From positions 31,835,866 through 31,899,865 of the forward strand of contig JABBOT010000004.1 in NCBI GenBank assembly GCA_016165875.1: DNA of 64,000 bases, read 5' to 3'. This DNA is from Acanthopleura granulata. Lineage: Eukaryota > Mollusca > Polyplacophora > Chitonida > Chitonidae. Position numbers and translations under genes: made by a program. Positions 1 to 12,100 of this stretch are shown piece by piece (position 1 is the first letter of the stretch; each line of letters opens with the position of its first letter). Below the pieces are notes generated by a model. That model searched no databases. It saw only the letters and a program-made list of their open reading frames with translations, and was not told where the DNA came from.

Positions 1-189
1 TTGATTGTAGTATGACTGTTCAGTACAAATAGTATCATGTCTTATTCAAGGGGTGCGATGAGGCCTAACTTATCAGGCTTGCATGGAAGATTATATAGCT
101 TTTGCTTTGTCGCATTTCGAGAGAATTTGCCAGTCCTTCGTCTTCATACAGATTTTTGTCTAGAGTAGAAAACACCCACAACACACAAC
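1..189. other. Unassigned left edge
   Basis: No gene or clear repeat is seen in this stretch. The short open frame starting near 102 has no recognisable domain and runs into the degenerate tandem array that follows. Confidence 0.4.
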
Positions 190-1330
190 AATGGCCTCAG
201 ATTTCTTACTGTCTCCTGGGCTGTAGTATGGTTGGTGGGTGTCAAGCAATAATCACTCATTCTTTCACTCCTCTATCATGGCTTCAGTCGTATGGAAGGT
301 TTCCTTTAGTACCTTAGATCTAAGACTTACTCCAGTGTGGCCTCTGAATTATTTAAGGTTCCATTAAGTACCTGAAATCTAAGGCTTCTTCCATTGTCGC
401 CTCAGATGCATTTGGGAAGCCTCTAACAACATTTACACTTTCCTGCGATCTAAGGTTGTGGCCTCATACTTATTTCCTTACCAGAGATATAACGCTTCCT
501 CCATTGTAGCCTCAGGCTTATTTATGGTTTCTTAAGTAACTAGGATCTAAGATTGTGGCATTAGATTTATTTAAGGTTTCCTTAAGTACCTAAGATATAA
601 GACCTTCTCCATTTGAACTTTTTAAGGAGATTTTACTAGAGGCTTTGTCCATACTGACCTCGAAGTTATTTAAGGTTTCCTGAATGTTTCGAATCTAAGA
701 CTTTGTCTATGTAGCAGCAACCTCTGACCAACCCATACCAGGTTGTAAATGGTTGGTTACTTGTTGGCTGAGTGGAACTACAAGGACCAGCCCAGACACT
801 GTACCAATCAGTTTCCCAAGCTGTGGCACACTGGTAACTAGACGGTTATACGCAACTCTGCAGTTGAAATCAAGGTTGTAACCAAGCTGTAACTATTGTT
901 AACTGGAAAGAGTTGGTATCCTCTTATCAATGTGGAACTCTTCAGTAACCAGTTGGTACACAAGTTAAGGTTTCTTTAAGTAGCTGGCATCTGTGGCTTC
1001 ATTATGTCCTGAGACTTCACTCAGGTTTCCTAGAATGCCTGGTTTGAGAATATTTCCTCAATCTTCCCACATTTTTTATGTTCATTAATGTTTCTGTTCA
1101 GGTTTTCTGAAGTGGCTGAGCTCTAAGGCTTAATCCATAATGACACTGGATATTATTAAGGTTTCCTGCACGAAGTGGCCAAAATCTAAGGCTTCATCCT
1201 TAATTAAAGTTTACTGAAGGGGCTGAGCTGTAAAGCTTTACCATTAATGCTACTGGATATCATTAAGGTCTTCTGAAGTGATCGAGATCTAAGGCTCTGT
1301 AATGGCACTAGATATTATTAACAGTAAGAG
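190..1330. repeat. Degenerate tandem array, unit about 60 bp
   Basis: Diverged copies of one phrase recur roughly every 55-65 bp. The core is TTTAAGGTTTCCTTAAGTAC, followed by a variant of GATCTAAGGCTTCCTCCATT and then a GTGGCCTCAGA-like end. Clear copies lie at about 290-700 and 960-1325. They are split by about 250 bp (715-960) of unrelated sequence rich in TTGGTA and AACCAG words. Units differ by many substitutions and indels, so the array is old. No gene is seen inside it. Confidence 0.7.
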
Positions 1331-2113
1331 TTGAGTGTTTATCCACAGTGGCTAAGAGCCATCTTAGTCTCCTTGTTGAGCACGATCTCAACGTTGGGGA
1401 CGTCCACTAAGCACATATGTTCAAAGTGGAGATGGGTTATATCATTGCATAATCTACACGGGGTGTAGGCTACAGGTGAGCAAGGTGCCATCAATCGGTG
1501 TAGTACGAAAGAATAAAAACTGCGGTGTTAATGTATAAATAGGATACGTGCTATTGTACTAGTTAACAATTACCAAGTCAACACCCATTGTGTACCAATG
1601 TCCCTAATAGTTGTCAGCGAATACGCGCCATTAGCACGTGGCGTATGTATTCAACCAAACCTGTTCAGTATCGGTTTACCAGACCTCGAAACGGTTTCGA
1701 CCTGCGAATCTATTTGGAAAGAAACATGCGCTATGATCATTGTCGACAGCTGGGGAAAAAGTGAAAACCAGTCTTGGTATAGAGGCGACCATAAATCAGC
1801 TAGAGAAGTCGGAACTGCTTCAATTTTGACAGTGACTTTGTAATATATGTGAACTTTGTACGTTAACCTCGAGGTTGCTTAATTACTAAACCAATGATAA
1901 ATTTGCAATCCAAACTGCCGTTTACTGCTTTAAGCTTTGAAAGGGTTAAGCTCGTTTGCAAGAGGTATAAATTAATGCCGTTTGATCGCGCGTGAGTGTC
2001 AGCCTTCATATAGTATTGGCTGCATTCCTCGTTCATGGTGGTTCAACGTACTACGTACAGGGAGGGAAAGGGTCAGTCATGAGTCAATGGCATTGCGTAC
2101 AAGATGCATCAAA
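1331..2113. other. Intergenic, no supported feature
   Basis: The longest open frame (about 1598-1840, 81 codons) shows no domain, signal peptide or splice context that I recognise. Nothing else is supported here. Confidence 0.4.
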
Positions 2114-2567
2114 AGGTATAAAAGCACTAATTGGATTTTGTACCCAAGACTCAGGGGTACAGAAAACGGTAGGGACGGGACGGGTAGGGATTGGCTGTTT
2201 CTGTGAAGTGTGTTGAAGTAGTGCCAGATAATTTGGCAGGTATAAACTATGACAAATAGTAATTGACAAAAAATCCATTACTTGTGGCTACAATGAAACA
2301 GAGAAAAATATTGTCCAATGAGCAAGTGCCCCCTACACCCTGTTTCTATGGTGATAGGACGCTAGTACCTGCATTCTAGCTGATTTATTTTGAGAAAATG
2401 ATGGTCAACCCCTAATGATATTTGGATATGTTGTAGGCAAGGCGCCTGGTTATTTGACAGCATGTGTCATTCGGGCCAACAAAACTTAGGGAATACAGTT
2501 TTAGGTGGGTGTTTCTTTGTGAAATTGTTACATAAATAGTAAGGAAATTTTGTAGTGTTTTTATTCC
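2114..2567 (+). mobile_element. MITE-like TIR element, copy 1
   Basis: This segment matches 42125-42541 in inverted orientation along its whole length. Shared stretches include the GGGTAGGGATTGGCTGT block and the ATAAATAGTAAGG block. The ends form an imperfect terminal inverted repeat: GGTATAAAAGCACTA at the left, and GGAATAAAAACACTA when the right end is read on the other strand. The flanks are A-rich (AAAA on both sides), so a target duplication is possible but not provable. No transposase is encoded, so the element is non-autonomous. Confidence 0.65.
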
Positions 2568-5500
2568 AAAAAGTTTGAGCGGCCCCGTGAAATGAAAGCG
2601 ACAACGTAGGGACAGTGCCTCACCTTGTAAGAGATGTTCACACTGCAGTCATACTGAAGTCGCATGTTTTTGAATAGTTCTAGAACAGTGAGTTCTGATA
2701 AATGGGGAAACTTTCCTGCCAAAGGTAAGTCGGGTCGAAGCTGTGTAGTCTCTTTTTCATTCACGTATTCACGATACCATTACGTGGGTAAACTGATAAT
2801 TTATTACTCCCGCAGTGCAAGAGAACAACAGTAAAGTCAGCTTGGGACGAAATCGACATTGCGTGGGAAATAGTATCCCATTAGTATTAAAATGACCACA
2901 ATATTATTTCCCAAGCTCTGTTAGAGTCCTCGTACCAGGGGTGTGCATGCTGCAACTTTTAAATTATTTACATCAACAGTTAGAATAAATCCCTAGTGAC
3001 GTTATTTGACAAGTGACTTGATTACAGGCATACACGTAATACGTATGACCATTTACAAACTGTATTTATCGCACTGTCATCGCTGCTGTGGTTTTACTTG
3101 GGAAATGGTGTTGGTTCGAGAACGCTGTTAAATTCTGACGTGACAAGATTGTGTCCTGTAGGTGTGGAGAAGGATAAATTGCATTCATGAGAACAGCAAA
3201 GTTTTATTAAACACAAAAATCTCTCGATGAGAAGATGAGTCAAATGCGCAGCTGTAATTAAGCGTCCATTGCCTTACGTACTAGTGAGACTTCTGCTTTA
3301 CAAGCCCCATATCTCACAGGTACAAGGTACATCACACAGAAATGCTGGCCCAACCTTTCGCAAACAATGCGCGACTGTGTCGGAGCAACCTCAGCCTAGG
3401 AAGCACGGTATTTACTCACAAAGGCTTTCAGGAGATAGCTATGTCAAATCGCTGAAAATACCCTACGACCATGTCGTCTGAGTATAATAACTCGACAAGC
3501 CCGGTGTCACGTTTCTGAAAGTACCACAAAAACACGTGGTCCACGGCCGAGTATGAAGATGTCGAGGAATAGGTATATTAAGATTGCAATGTGAAATTCT
3601 GTGTACTTTTCACAACTTAAGCTTTATAAATAATTGTTTTCAAGTATATGTGACATTTCTATATAACAAGGTACTTAACTCCAGTATAGCCCTAATTTTA
3701 CAAAACTGGACATAAAACACGGAAAATCATTCCAACTTCAACCAAACGACGTGACTACGTTCAAAACATTCAGGTGATACCATGAATAGTGAATACATGT
3801 CTGCAGGATGCGTTTGGAAAAGTTCATTGTCTGCATACCGAAACGTTCTTGGTCAAGCCACTGGCTGGACGCCTGAGGCGGAAACAGCTTTAAACTCTGA
3901 ATGAACTGTTCATAAAAACATCACTTTATTGTTGGGACGTCAATATACATGCATGCATCACAAATTTACTGCTTTCCAAAAATGTATAAATGCCCAAACA
4001 AGTCTCGCTTTATTGCGGAGCCAAAAACTGCACCACCAAACCTGTACATGCATCTACTCTCCTCACGAATGTGCACCACAATGTACAGTGATGAAAAATG
4101 TACTGACAGTCAGCACATGGGTTTACGCAAGTCAAAAGAGCGTCAGAGCCGCCATCCTGGATCAAAGAATGAGATTACATCAACTGTCAGCCTTACACCA
4201 AAATGCATTTGTGAAGCCTCTAACAACATGAATAAATTTTGTCACAATTCTGTTACAAACTTGCACCATGAATAAATATGCAACATGCCATACAGTACAT
4301 AGGCCTATACCGTAGCGATTGTAATATATATATATGCTCAGGTCGAATTTTGTTAGTTCCTTTCTGTCAAAAGCAAGCTTACGGAATTTAACATTATAAA
4401 TTAGAAAAAAAAGTATTTTAACTGCATTTTCTCTGCGATAATATTGATGTCGAACATATCAATGTGTAGGGCTTGCGGTTCTACACGCCACCAAAATTGA
4501 AGGCAATTTGGTAGAGTATGACTGATTTTACGCATAGCTGAATATTGGTGACATGTTCAAAGAAACAAATTATATAGATACAGTTACGACAGATCACCAG
4601 GGACTCTAAACTCTCTGTCCATATTTGCCAACAATAGTGTTATAAACATTGTTATGTTTTAGAAACTCAGAATGAAAGTGTTTGATAAACTGCCCTCAAT
4701 GAACTAGTTTTTGAATCAATAAACTGCGAAGCTGATTGATAATAGTCCTACAACTCATCTAGCAAAATATACCAGGCGAGATCTGCTGTTGCTATATTGC
4801 TATACAAGTATAAGGATAATTCACAGTATAAAAATTGAAACTATCCAAGTTATCATGTCATCTTTATATAGATAGGAATCAAAATAAAGTGTACAGTCAG
4901 GTTTAACTGGGATAGTTTCGATGTTCTTCATTTGGCCTTTAAGTATCTGGTTTTCACTGTTGTGAATTATATTATTTAATTACAAGGAGCAGAGTTATAA
5001 GGAGCAGATAATTAACAGAAGTCACAATGCTGAATCCTATGGGATCAAACCTGATTCTCCCTTCAATGATTTGAAGTAATTCCATGTTTGTCAGCCAGGA
5101 ATGCCTACCTGTTCATGCAATGACCTATTTGAGGGTGTTATTGCCTCTGATCTTGTTATTTTTATTAAATACTTTGTGAAAACAAAAAAGTAATTTACTT
5201 TTGATTTGACTGACTGAACTGATGTTACATGTTGAAGAAGACTTGATAAGCCGCAAAATGCAGTCTCCAGAAATCCGGAAAGTATTGACAAGACAGGACC
5301 AGGGGCTCTCGCACAGTAACGCAGCTATTAAGCAAGATTTTCTAGCGTAACTACCCCAGCCTCTGCCTGACAGATAATACGTTATTTAAATTCATTTGAT
5401 TTGATTGGTGTTTAATTCAAAAGTCAAGAATATTTTACTCACATACAGAGCAGGGTAATAGGTGGAAGAAACCGAGATGAACTAAAGCACTGTGTCAGGT

Positions 5501-5986
5501 ACCAGGCAAACCTCCTAACTTAAGGCCACAGCCACACCATGATCAAGTGTTTTCAATGCATTAATAATGCATTATGTACATTATAAATGTAACATATTAT
5601 GTTTACCTATTACAATGTATTACAGTACATGTCAATAGTTGAAATTGTATTTGGAATGTATCTTATCTCAACATATAGATGTAACTATATGTACGTGTAT
5701 TTGGTATAATCCACTTAAACTTTGGAACTAATGTAATGAAAAATAGTTTAACACAGTTAACACAGATAGTTTTGACATATGCTGTAAATATTTAATGTTC
5801 GTCTGAAAATTCTTATTCACATAAATTCTTCTTAAATTTATTCATGTGACAGATAGTTCAGGATAGATTTTTGAAACCTTTCAGTACATTTCTCATAAAA
5901 TTAGCAATATAAAGTACTGATCTTAATAAAACAAATATAATTTTTGTTCCCAACTGCTCCTTCAACTGAGAAGACAGATTCCACAA
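2568..5986. other. Repeat-derived intergenic DNA
   Basis: The region is AT-rich with no recognisable gene. About 2965-3100 is a degraded plus-orientation copy of the dispersed family also found near 10060, 44870, 52480 and 54268 (the GTTAGAATAAA word, and a CGCTGCT.TGGTTTTAC end). Open frames of about 100 codons around 3929-4275 overlap in two frames and show no known domain. I see nothing else to report. Confidence 0.45.
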
Positions 5987-6840
5987 ATGTCTAAGCACAC
6001 ATTTGTTCCTGTGCCAGGAGGGGACTCAGTGGTCGCATCAAGTGCGGTTTCTAGTAATATCAACCCAACCCGGCCTTATGACATGAGTCTCTCACTGAGT
6101 GACCTTTCACAGGATGTAATGAGACTGCTTGAAGGAGAGGCAGACTTATTGGGAATCTCAATAACGGCGGGTTATTCATGCAATAATGGATAGAGTTCAT
6201 GAAATCTGCAAAGGACTTTCAAAGCAGCAAATGACCATCATAGCCAGGATTTTTCATACAAAGTTCCCCATTGCTATTGTGGGCAGTATTAATAATGAAA
6301 TTGTTGGCAGGCGATGTGTCACCTTTCTGAAACAGTTGATTTCCAGGAGTGAATACGTTAATCGTCTATAGTGTAAAAATCGGCTTTCCCTTTGAAAGTA
6401 AGTTCGTATTCCAATACTTCAGAGCCAGAAAACAAACAGATTGTTATGGCTGCATAAATTGGCAAGTCCCAGTGTCTGAGAAAGAGAAGGAAAACATTAC
6501 TAGTAGAAAAGGAGACATTCTACAGATGTGTCAAGTGCAAAATATGGACCGTTTCGCTCAGGATGTTTTTGTTAAAGAAATATGTCCTTTTCAAAGATTG
6601 GAGATAAAGACTAGAATATCTATGTAACAGCTGAGAACCGACTGGCCAACTCTCTTTGCACAAGATGGACTGTTCGGCCATTTTCAGGAGCTCACAAGAG
6701 TGGACATTAAAACACAGATGGTACTTTCCATGTGGACAATGAGCTCCAGGACATTGGCCTTTGCATAACATGAGTCGAAAGGGAATAGGGAACAAGCAGC
6801 TTTTAATAACATTGTTCACGAGTTGGCCAGTGCCCACAGT
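5987..6840 (+). pseudogene. Decayed coding-like patch of unknown origin
   Basis: Three consecutive short plus-strand frames (5987-6193, 6186-6371, 6349-6627) have better codon texture than their surroundings and lie end to end in different frames. The second holds a compact patch (KGLSKQQMTIIARIFHTKFP, then a VGRRCVTFLKQL segment) that looks like once-functional protein. A further frame downstream contains a TLFAQDGLFGHFQEL-like stretch. The pattern suggests a frameshifted remnant of a mobile-element ORF or an old gene. I cannot name a family. Real exons with introns too small to notice are the alternative. Confidence 0.25.
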
Positions 6841-8040
6841 TGACGTGCCCCTATTATTGTAACCATAAAACTGCTAATGACCCATCTGGATGAAGACGTG
6901 ACCACTTTTTTTCAGCTTTATGATGTAAGTTCTTTATGAAAGGGTTAATTCAAGCTTTTAATAGCTTTCTCTTGATTCTGTCATTTTAATAATTATTTAT
7001 ACGCAAATGCTAGGACATGGTAGCCAGGTGTCATAAAATTGTTAGTGGTATATTAATTACTTCTTGTGGCATTGAAGATTGGTATTGTGACTTGCAATGA
7101 ATATATTTATTTACTGTATTATTTGATTGTTGTTTACTTCTGTACTCAATAATTTTAACTTATGAGATGAATGTCAGTTTTATGGTTGCAGAAAATTTAA
7201 ATGGTTAACTGGTATTAAACCTGTAACAAGTTACTGACAAACTTCCTCACGTACATTGCTACCAAGTTCGACTCACAATTAAACTGGAGAGTACAGAAAT
7301 GTCTGAGTGAAGCATTAGAGATCTACATGTATATAGTTGTATGTGCATGTATAGTCCAACGGGATTTAATTCCTGTTAGAGAATGAATACCCCACAAGCC
7401 GAGAACAACAAAGAATTTTCTACTGAGGTGTAGTAAGTGATGAACATTTAATCAAATCATTAATATTCCGAGGGGTTTTCCATACAAATATTTTTACAGA
7501 ATCTCAATTTGAAAATTACTTGCGCCTTAAATGACTGATCTGCAGATAACCTTAGAAAATGCACCTAACATGATATTCTGACAGAAGTACATTAAATCAA
7601 GAAACTTCAAGAAAAAAGTCAATGTATGTTTTGTGTATAATTACAGGAACATGCAACAATTGAGGACGTTCAGCGTAATTTTTTTTCCAGCCACTCATTG
7701 CTTGTGGTTTGCGATGAGTACCTGCTTTTTGATCTTAGTGGCTCTTGCATGGGTTATACAGTATAAAAATATATTCTCTGTCACTTAAATGTCAGTCCTG
7801 ATATTCTCTGAGGTGTAGGTGTGATTCAGAAGTTAGCAGCATTACATTACCATTATATTACTAAACATGCCAAAGTTGTCTCACTTTATAAATGAATGTT
7901 ATGTTTGAAGCCGAAAAATATTAACTAGCCTTTGTCTTTGAGTATCTGAGGAGTGAAAGCTTCCTTCAAGATTATTTGATATTTTAACGCCTTTTTTAGC
8001 AGCTACCTCTTGATTTGTAGACTGTAAATTTACAATTCCA
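6841..8040. other. AT-rich intergenic, nothing recognised
   Basis: No open frame with recognisable content, no RNA gene and no clear repeat is seen. Confidence 0.4.
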
Positions 8041-8269
8041 GGTGACACACCCATGGTATCCAGGTCACACACTCATGGTATCCAGGAGACTGATGCCGAT
8101 GCTGGATGAGCTCATTGTTGTAGACCAGATCAGTTCTGCGTTGATGGGGACTATGGCTCTACTCCCCTCATTCTACTGCTTTAACATCCAGTACAACCTG
8201 TGGTGTTATGTGCAGAACGTATCATCTGGTAAGCAACATTTAAATGAAGTGCTGACTTTGTTAACGTGA
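8041..8269 (+). pseudogene. Possible exon-like or element-derived coding remnant
   Basis: A 75-codon frame follows an AG and contains a plausible donor (ATCATCTG|GTAAGC near 8230). Its peptide includes ALLPSFYCFNIQYN. Hydrophobic stretches of this kind occur in uncharacterised ORFs of invertebrate transposable elements, but I cannot place it in a named family. A short tandem duplication (CACACCCATGGTATCCAGG, then CACACTCATGGTATCCAGG) lies at its start. It could equally be a chance frame. Confidence 0.2.
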
Positions 8270-11200
8270 CTTGCTAGTTTGCCATCTGATTTGATGTGCA
8301 ATTTTTTATTTATTCTTTATATTACTGCTTTCTCAGTATGCTTGGTGGTTTATCTACAGCTCTGTTAAGAACTGAAGAGAGTCTACAGTCTGTGTTGATT
8401 GTTGCCAATAATATTAACAATTTGTTATTAAAATAATTATTTGTTTTACACATTGCTTGAAGTTAAAAAATTATTTAACTATGCATGAGTGGAAAAAAAA
8501 TTATAAAATTATATCTTTTTTACCTTTTTTTGCTGAATGAAATGCTGCTAAATGATCACATTCTTCTAGGGTTTTTTGGTCCATATTCGGTATTGAAGAC
8601 CGATATGAAGGCATTGTTTACATAATATGCAGGTGTTACAAAAATGGAACCAAAACCAGTCTGTTTAAGCGAATATTTACAGGTTTTCTTCTTTTTATTT
8701 GTTCTTCTTAGTTTAGGTGCTTTGTTCTACCGCGATGGGGTAGAAATCCAAGAAAACAAAGAGCAAGAACTGGGCCGTCAGCCCTAGGGTTCTATTACTA
8801 ATATTGTCCCTTGCAGACTTGGAATGCGCCATACATTAGTTAATCTTTTATCTCTGCCCCGTTTAAATACAGACTTTTAGTTTGGCCACCGTATAAGTAG
8901 CTAAAATATGTTCAGATATCTAGAAACCTGAACGGAATGCCAAATTATAACGCCAGAATTACTAATAAATCTCTGTACAAATCAGTACATATGAATACAG
9001 CATTTAAGTTTAATTTTTCAGGCAGCATTTCCCATGATTTGGGTGATTTTAGATTAAGCTATAATTTGGACACCTAACAAAAATTTGATGCGGTGTGTAG
9101 TTTCCCGCACAGTCCTAATAGTATCTTTCTCGTTGCTTTTTAACAATATCAGATTGTACTCGCGGCAAAAAATTGACAGTTTTCAAAAGTACATGTATAC
9201 AAACATGGATTAAAGATTCGATTATAACAGGAGAAGAAATGGTCGGCGAAATCATAAGCGAGTTTAGAGGGTCTTTCTGTGCTGGTGAGCACATTAATAC
9301 TGTTACCGTTTCCTATAAAATATATTCTTAATATCTAAATAACAATGCCAGTAAAATGATGTACATATGTACATTTAAATACAAAGATGTCTTGATTGAA
9401 AAACAAGAAAAGAAGATAAAAGCACTTTCATTGAATGGATACATATATGTGTCGTCTATTTTGTCATACAAGTACATATCTTTGACTGCACTCTCTGCTG
9501 TATCATAAGATACTATAACAAACGAAAAAATTCCATTGACTATTTTTGAAAAGAAATTCCATTGTAGTTAATATTTATGTTATCTGACTCTACGTTTCGA
9601 ATCTAACAGAATTAAGATTTAGATATTTTAGTATTTCTTCTAAATATCAAGTTGTATTCTTTTGTCTGCCCAGAGCTTATAAATGTAAAAGAATTATTAC
9701 CTGTCTTTACTACATAGTTTACTAATTTTTTGAAATATAAATACCAAGCAATTAATTTTTTAGTGAAATGGTTTGTTATTATTTGTGACCTACAAGAGGA
9801 AAATAGGTTTAATTATTAGAGCCATTCATCCCTTACTTGTGTTAATGCTGTATTCTACAAAACACTGGATTAAGGAAATGCACGACTATATAATTGTTGA
9901 ATAACTGTTAATTATTTTTTGGAGAAAAGTTATGTTATGGACGGCCTGTAATTCTTGTTATGGCGTAAATACAATAAACAGACCGGTGTGGATATTATGT
10001 GTATATAAATATAGACCAGTGTATAGACCAGAATAGTACCTATTCTGCTTAAGCCATAGTGCTAGTAAGGGGGTAGGGGTATAAGTTGTTACTTCTTAAA
10101 CCCTTATATGAACAGTTAGAATAAAACCCTACAGGAATTAAACTGACAGGAGGCCGAATTTCACCGGTAACGTGTAATCATTTGCCAAATATCACAATGT
10201 CGTCGCTGCTCTGGTTTTACACTGTGTTCTGTAATCTTTTATATTTTATGTTATGGTTCTCCGTGTTGAATTTACATGAATTTACTTTCTATGTTAAATA
10301 CATATAATGTGGATGCTATAAGGGTTTAACGATGGATGCCACAGTATGGCCACATGGATCATGTGTACTGTTCAATGTGGACCAATCATTCATTCATTCA
10401 TCAAACCGTCAAAAGAATATTTTAATTATTACTGTACTGCCAATGTTAAGTGATAATAAAAGTATTGTAGAGTATGTTCGAATATTTTAGCCTTGGAACA
10501 CAGCACTACTTATCCACATACTCGGCCAGTTTTTCTTTATATTTTAATTATTTATTGTTTTCATACACGTGAAGTATAAATATAGTTTTATAATACTTCT
10601 CATCTAAATGAGCATTACAGTATTGCCGGACAGACTCAAAACTTGATGTGAAACCACATCAATTAGTTGTTACATATGTTAAAATGGAAGACAGCGCACG
10701 TTCAAAGTTAAATATTGCAAAAAGGTTGGACAATATTGTGTATATTTCTGTGAAGCATTTTTTCTAACAGCTCCTACCACAGTGGAAATTAACATTTGAC
10801 CGTGCTCGGTCGGCTAGCGTGAAACGCAGCCATTCTGTGTTGACCGTGACTCCTGTCACCTGAGACTGTAGATAGCTGCTACAGTTGTGGTGAAGTTTAA
10901 GTATATATGTAAATTTATAACATCAAATAATCAAGAAGCTTACTTCCACCAGAACACAATGGTCTGAAAATACTTCGCAGTGTTCTCCACACATGTACTT
11001 TTTATAATTAAAGTATATAAATATAAAACAGTGTCCTGTTCCTATGTTATTACATGTTACACTGACAGTCAACTCAGAACATTTACGCCACAGCTTATAG
11101 ACAGCTGATATCTGCCAGCCCTTTAACTGGTCAATCTCTCATAAGCTTAAAAGCATGAGCGCTGCCAGATCCCCAGTCGGCAGCAACATACTCCACACTT

Positions 11201-11490
11201 CAAATGAAGATAATTCAGCAACGGATTCATATAAATTCAAACAGTTCTTTGCTTTCAAGAGAGAATGTTGTAATCTTTTTAAGGAACAGTATCTCAGTCA
11301 TGAGCTGTCTTTTTTTACTTTAACTATTCTTTATTGATCAAACTAAGTAAATGGAAATAACGCGCTACGAGGTGCTGTGCACGGTAGATGTATTTCAGTT
11401 TACTCTACTGGTGCTGTTAGGGAGGTGTCTCACATCATTCACACTGTATTCATTCTTTTTTCATGACAAACGTGCTACCCTGGTGAGAAT
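8270..11490. other. AT-rich intergenic with one dispersed repeat
   Basis: No gene is recognised. About 10060-10230 is a plus-orientation copy of the dispersed family described at 44870-45050: a G run, GGTATAAGTTGTTACTTCTT, GTTAGAATAAAACCCTA, then TTTCACCGGTAACGTGT and CGTCGCTGCTCTGGTTTTAC. The rest has no obvious structure. Confidence 0.45.
10060..10232 (+). repeat. Dispersed ~170-300 bp repeat family, copy
   Basis: The word order is shared with at least seven other places in the window: GGGTATAAGTTGTTACTTCTT-like start, GTTAGAATAAAACC, AGGCCG.ATTTCACCGGTAAC, GCTGCTCTGGTTTTAC end. Similarity extends upstream (TTCTGCTTAAGCCATAGT) in some copies. No coding capacity is present. Confidence 0.65.
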
Positions 11491-11720
11491 TGAATGCACG
11501 GTAAATTACTCTATGTGAAAAGCAGTGAACGGTACATTTGCGTAAAACATGTGGTTCAACATAACAGTAAATTGCCGTATTGCCACTGAATCAACGGTAA
11601 AGTTCTTTAATTATTACGGTGGCCGTACTGTGGGATTAACGTTACCCCGTATTTTTTACGGTAAAATCTTGACCACCCCAGCTGCCAGGGATTTCAGCCT
11701 AAAATTTACGGTTAATTACA
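11491..11720. repeat. Cluster of ACGGTAA / TTACCGT words
   Basis: Within about 230 bp the core ACGGTAA or a near variant recurs in both orientations (near 11497, 11529, 11594, 11668 and 11708). This is far denser than in the surrounding sequence. It looks like the body of a palindromic short element, but I could not define its ends or a target duplication. Confidence 0.3.
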
Positions 11721-11840
11721 GGGAATTGTTTCTTGTGTTAGATCTTTATTCTTGTGTTGCAAGACGATTTTATAACTGCATGAAACTCTGTCACAGTCTA
11801 AAATTTTGCAAAGAGTACAATTCTATGCCAAGTTAATATA

Positions 11841-12090
11841 TTTATTTATTCATTTGATTCGTGTTTTACGTCGTTCTAAAGAATATTTCACTTATACGAC
11901 AGCGAACAGCATTGTGGTGGGAGGAAACCGGGCAGAGTCCGGTGGACCCCACGACCATCCGCAGACCTTCCCACCGGAGAGGAAGCCAGCATGAGCTGGT
12001 CTTGAACTCACAGCGACCGCATTGGTGGGAGGCTTCTGGGTCATTGTGCTGCGATAGCGCGCTAACCGACTGAGCCACGGAGGCCCCCCT
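11841..12090 (-). mobile_element. tRNA-derived SINE with target duplication, copy 1
   Basis: Read on the minus strand, it starts GGGGGGCCTCCGTGGCTCAG (tRNA-like A box: GTGGCTCAGTCGGTTAGCGC). It then has a tRNA-like half with a B-box-like GAGTTCAAG, a conserved body (TGCTGGCTTCCTCTCCGG), and a 3' part with GTGAAATATTCTT and an A/T-rich tail. It is flanked by the exact 10-bp direct repeat AGTTAATATA at 11831-11840 and 12091-12100. That indicates insertion by target-primed reverse transcription. Relative to the other copies it lacks the GCCAGCAACCTGC-type segment in its middle. Confidence 0.9.
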
Positions 12091-12100
12091 AGTTAATATA

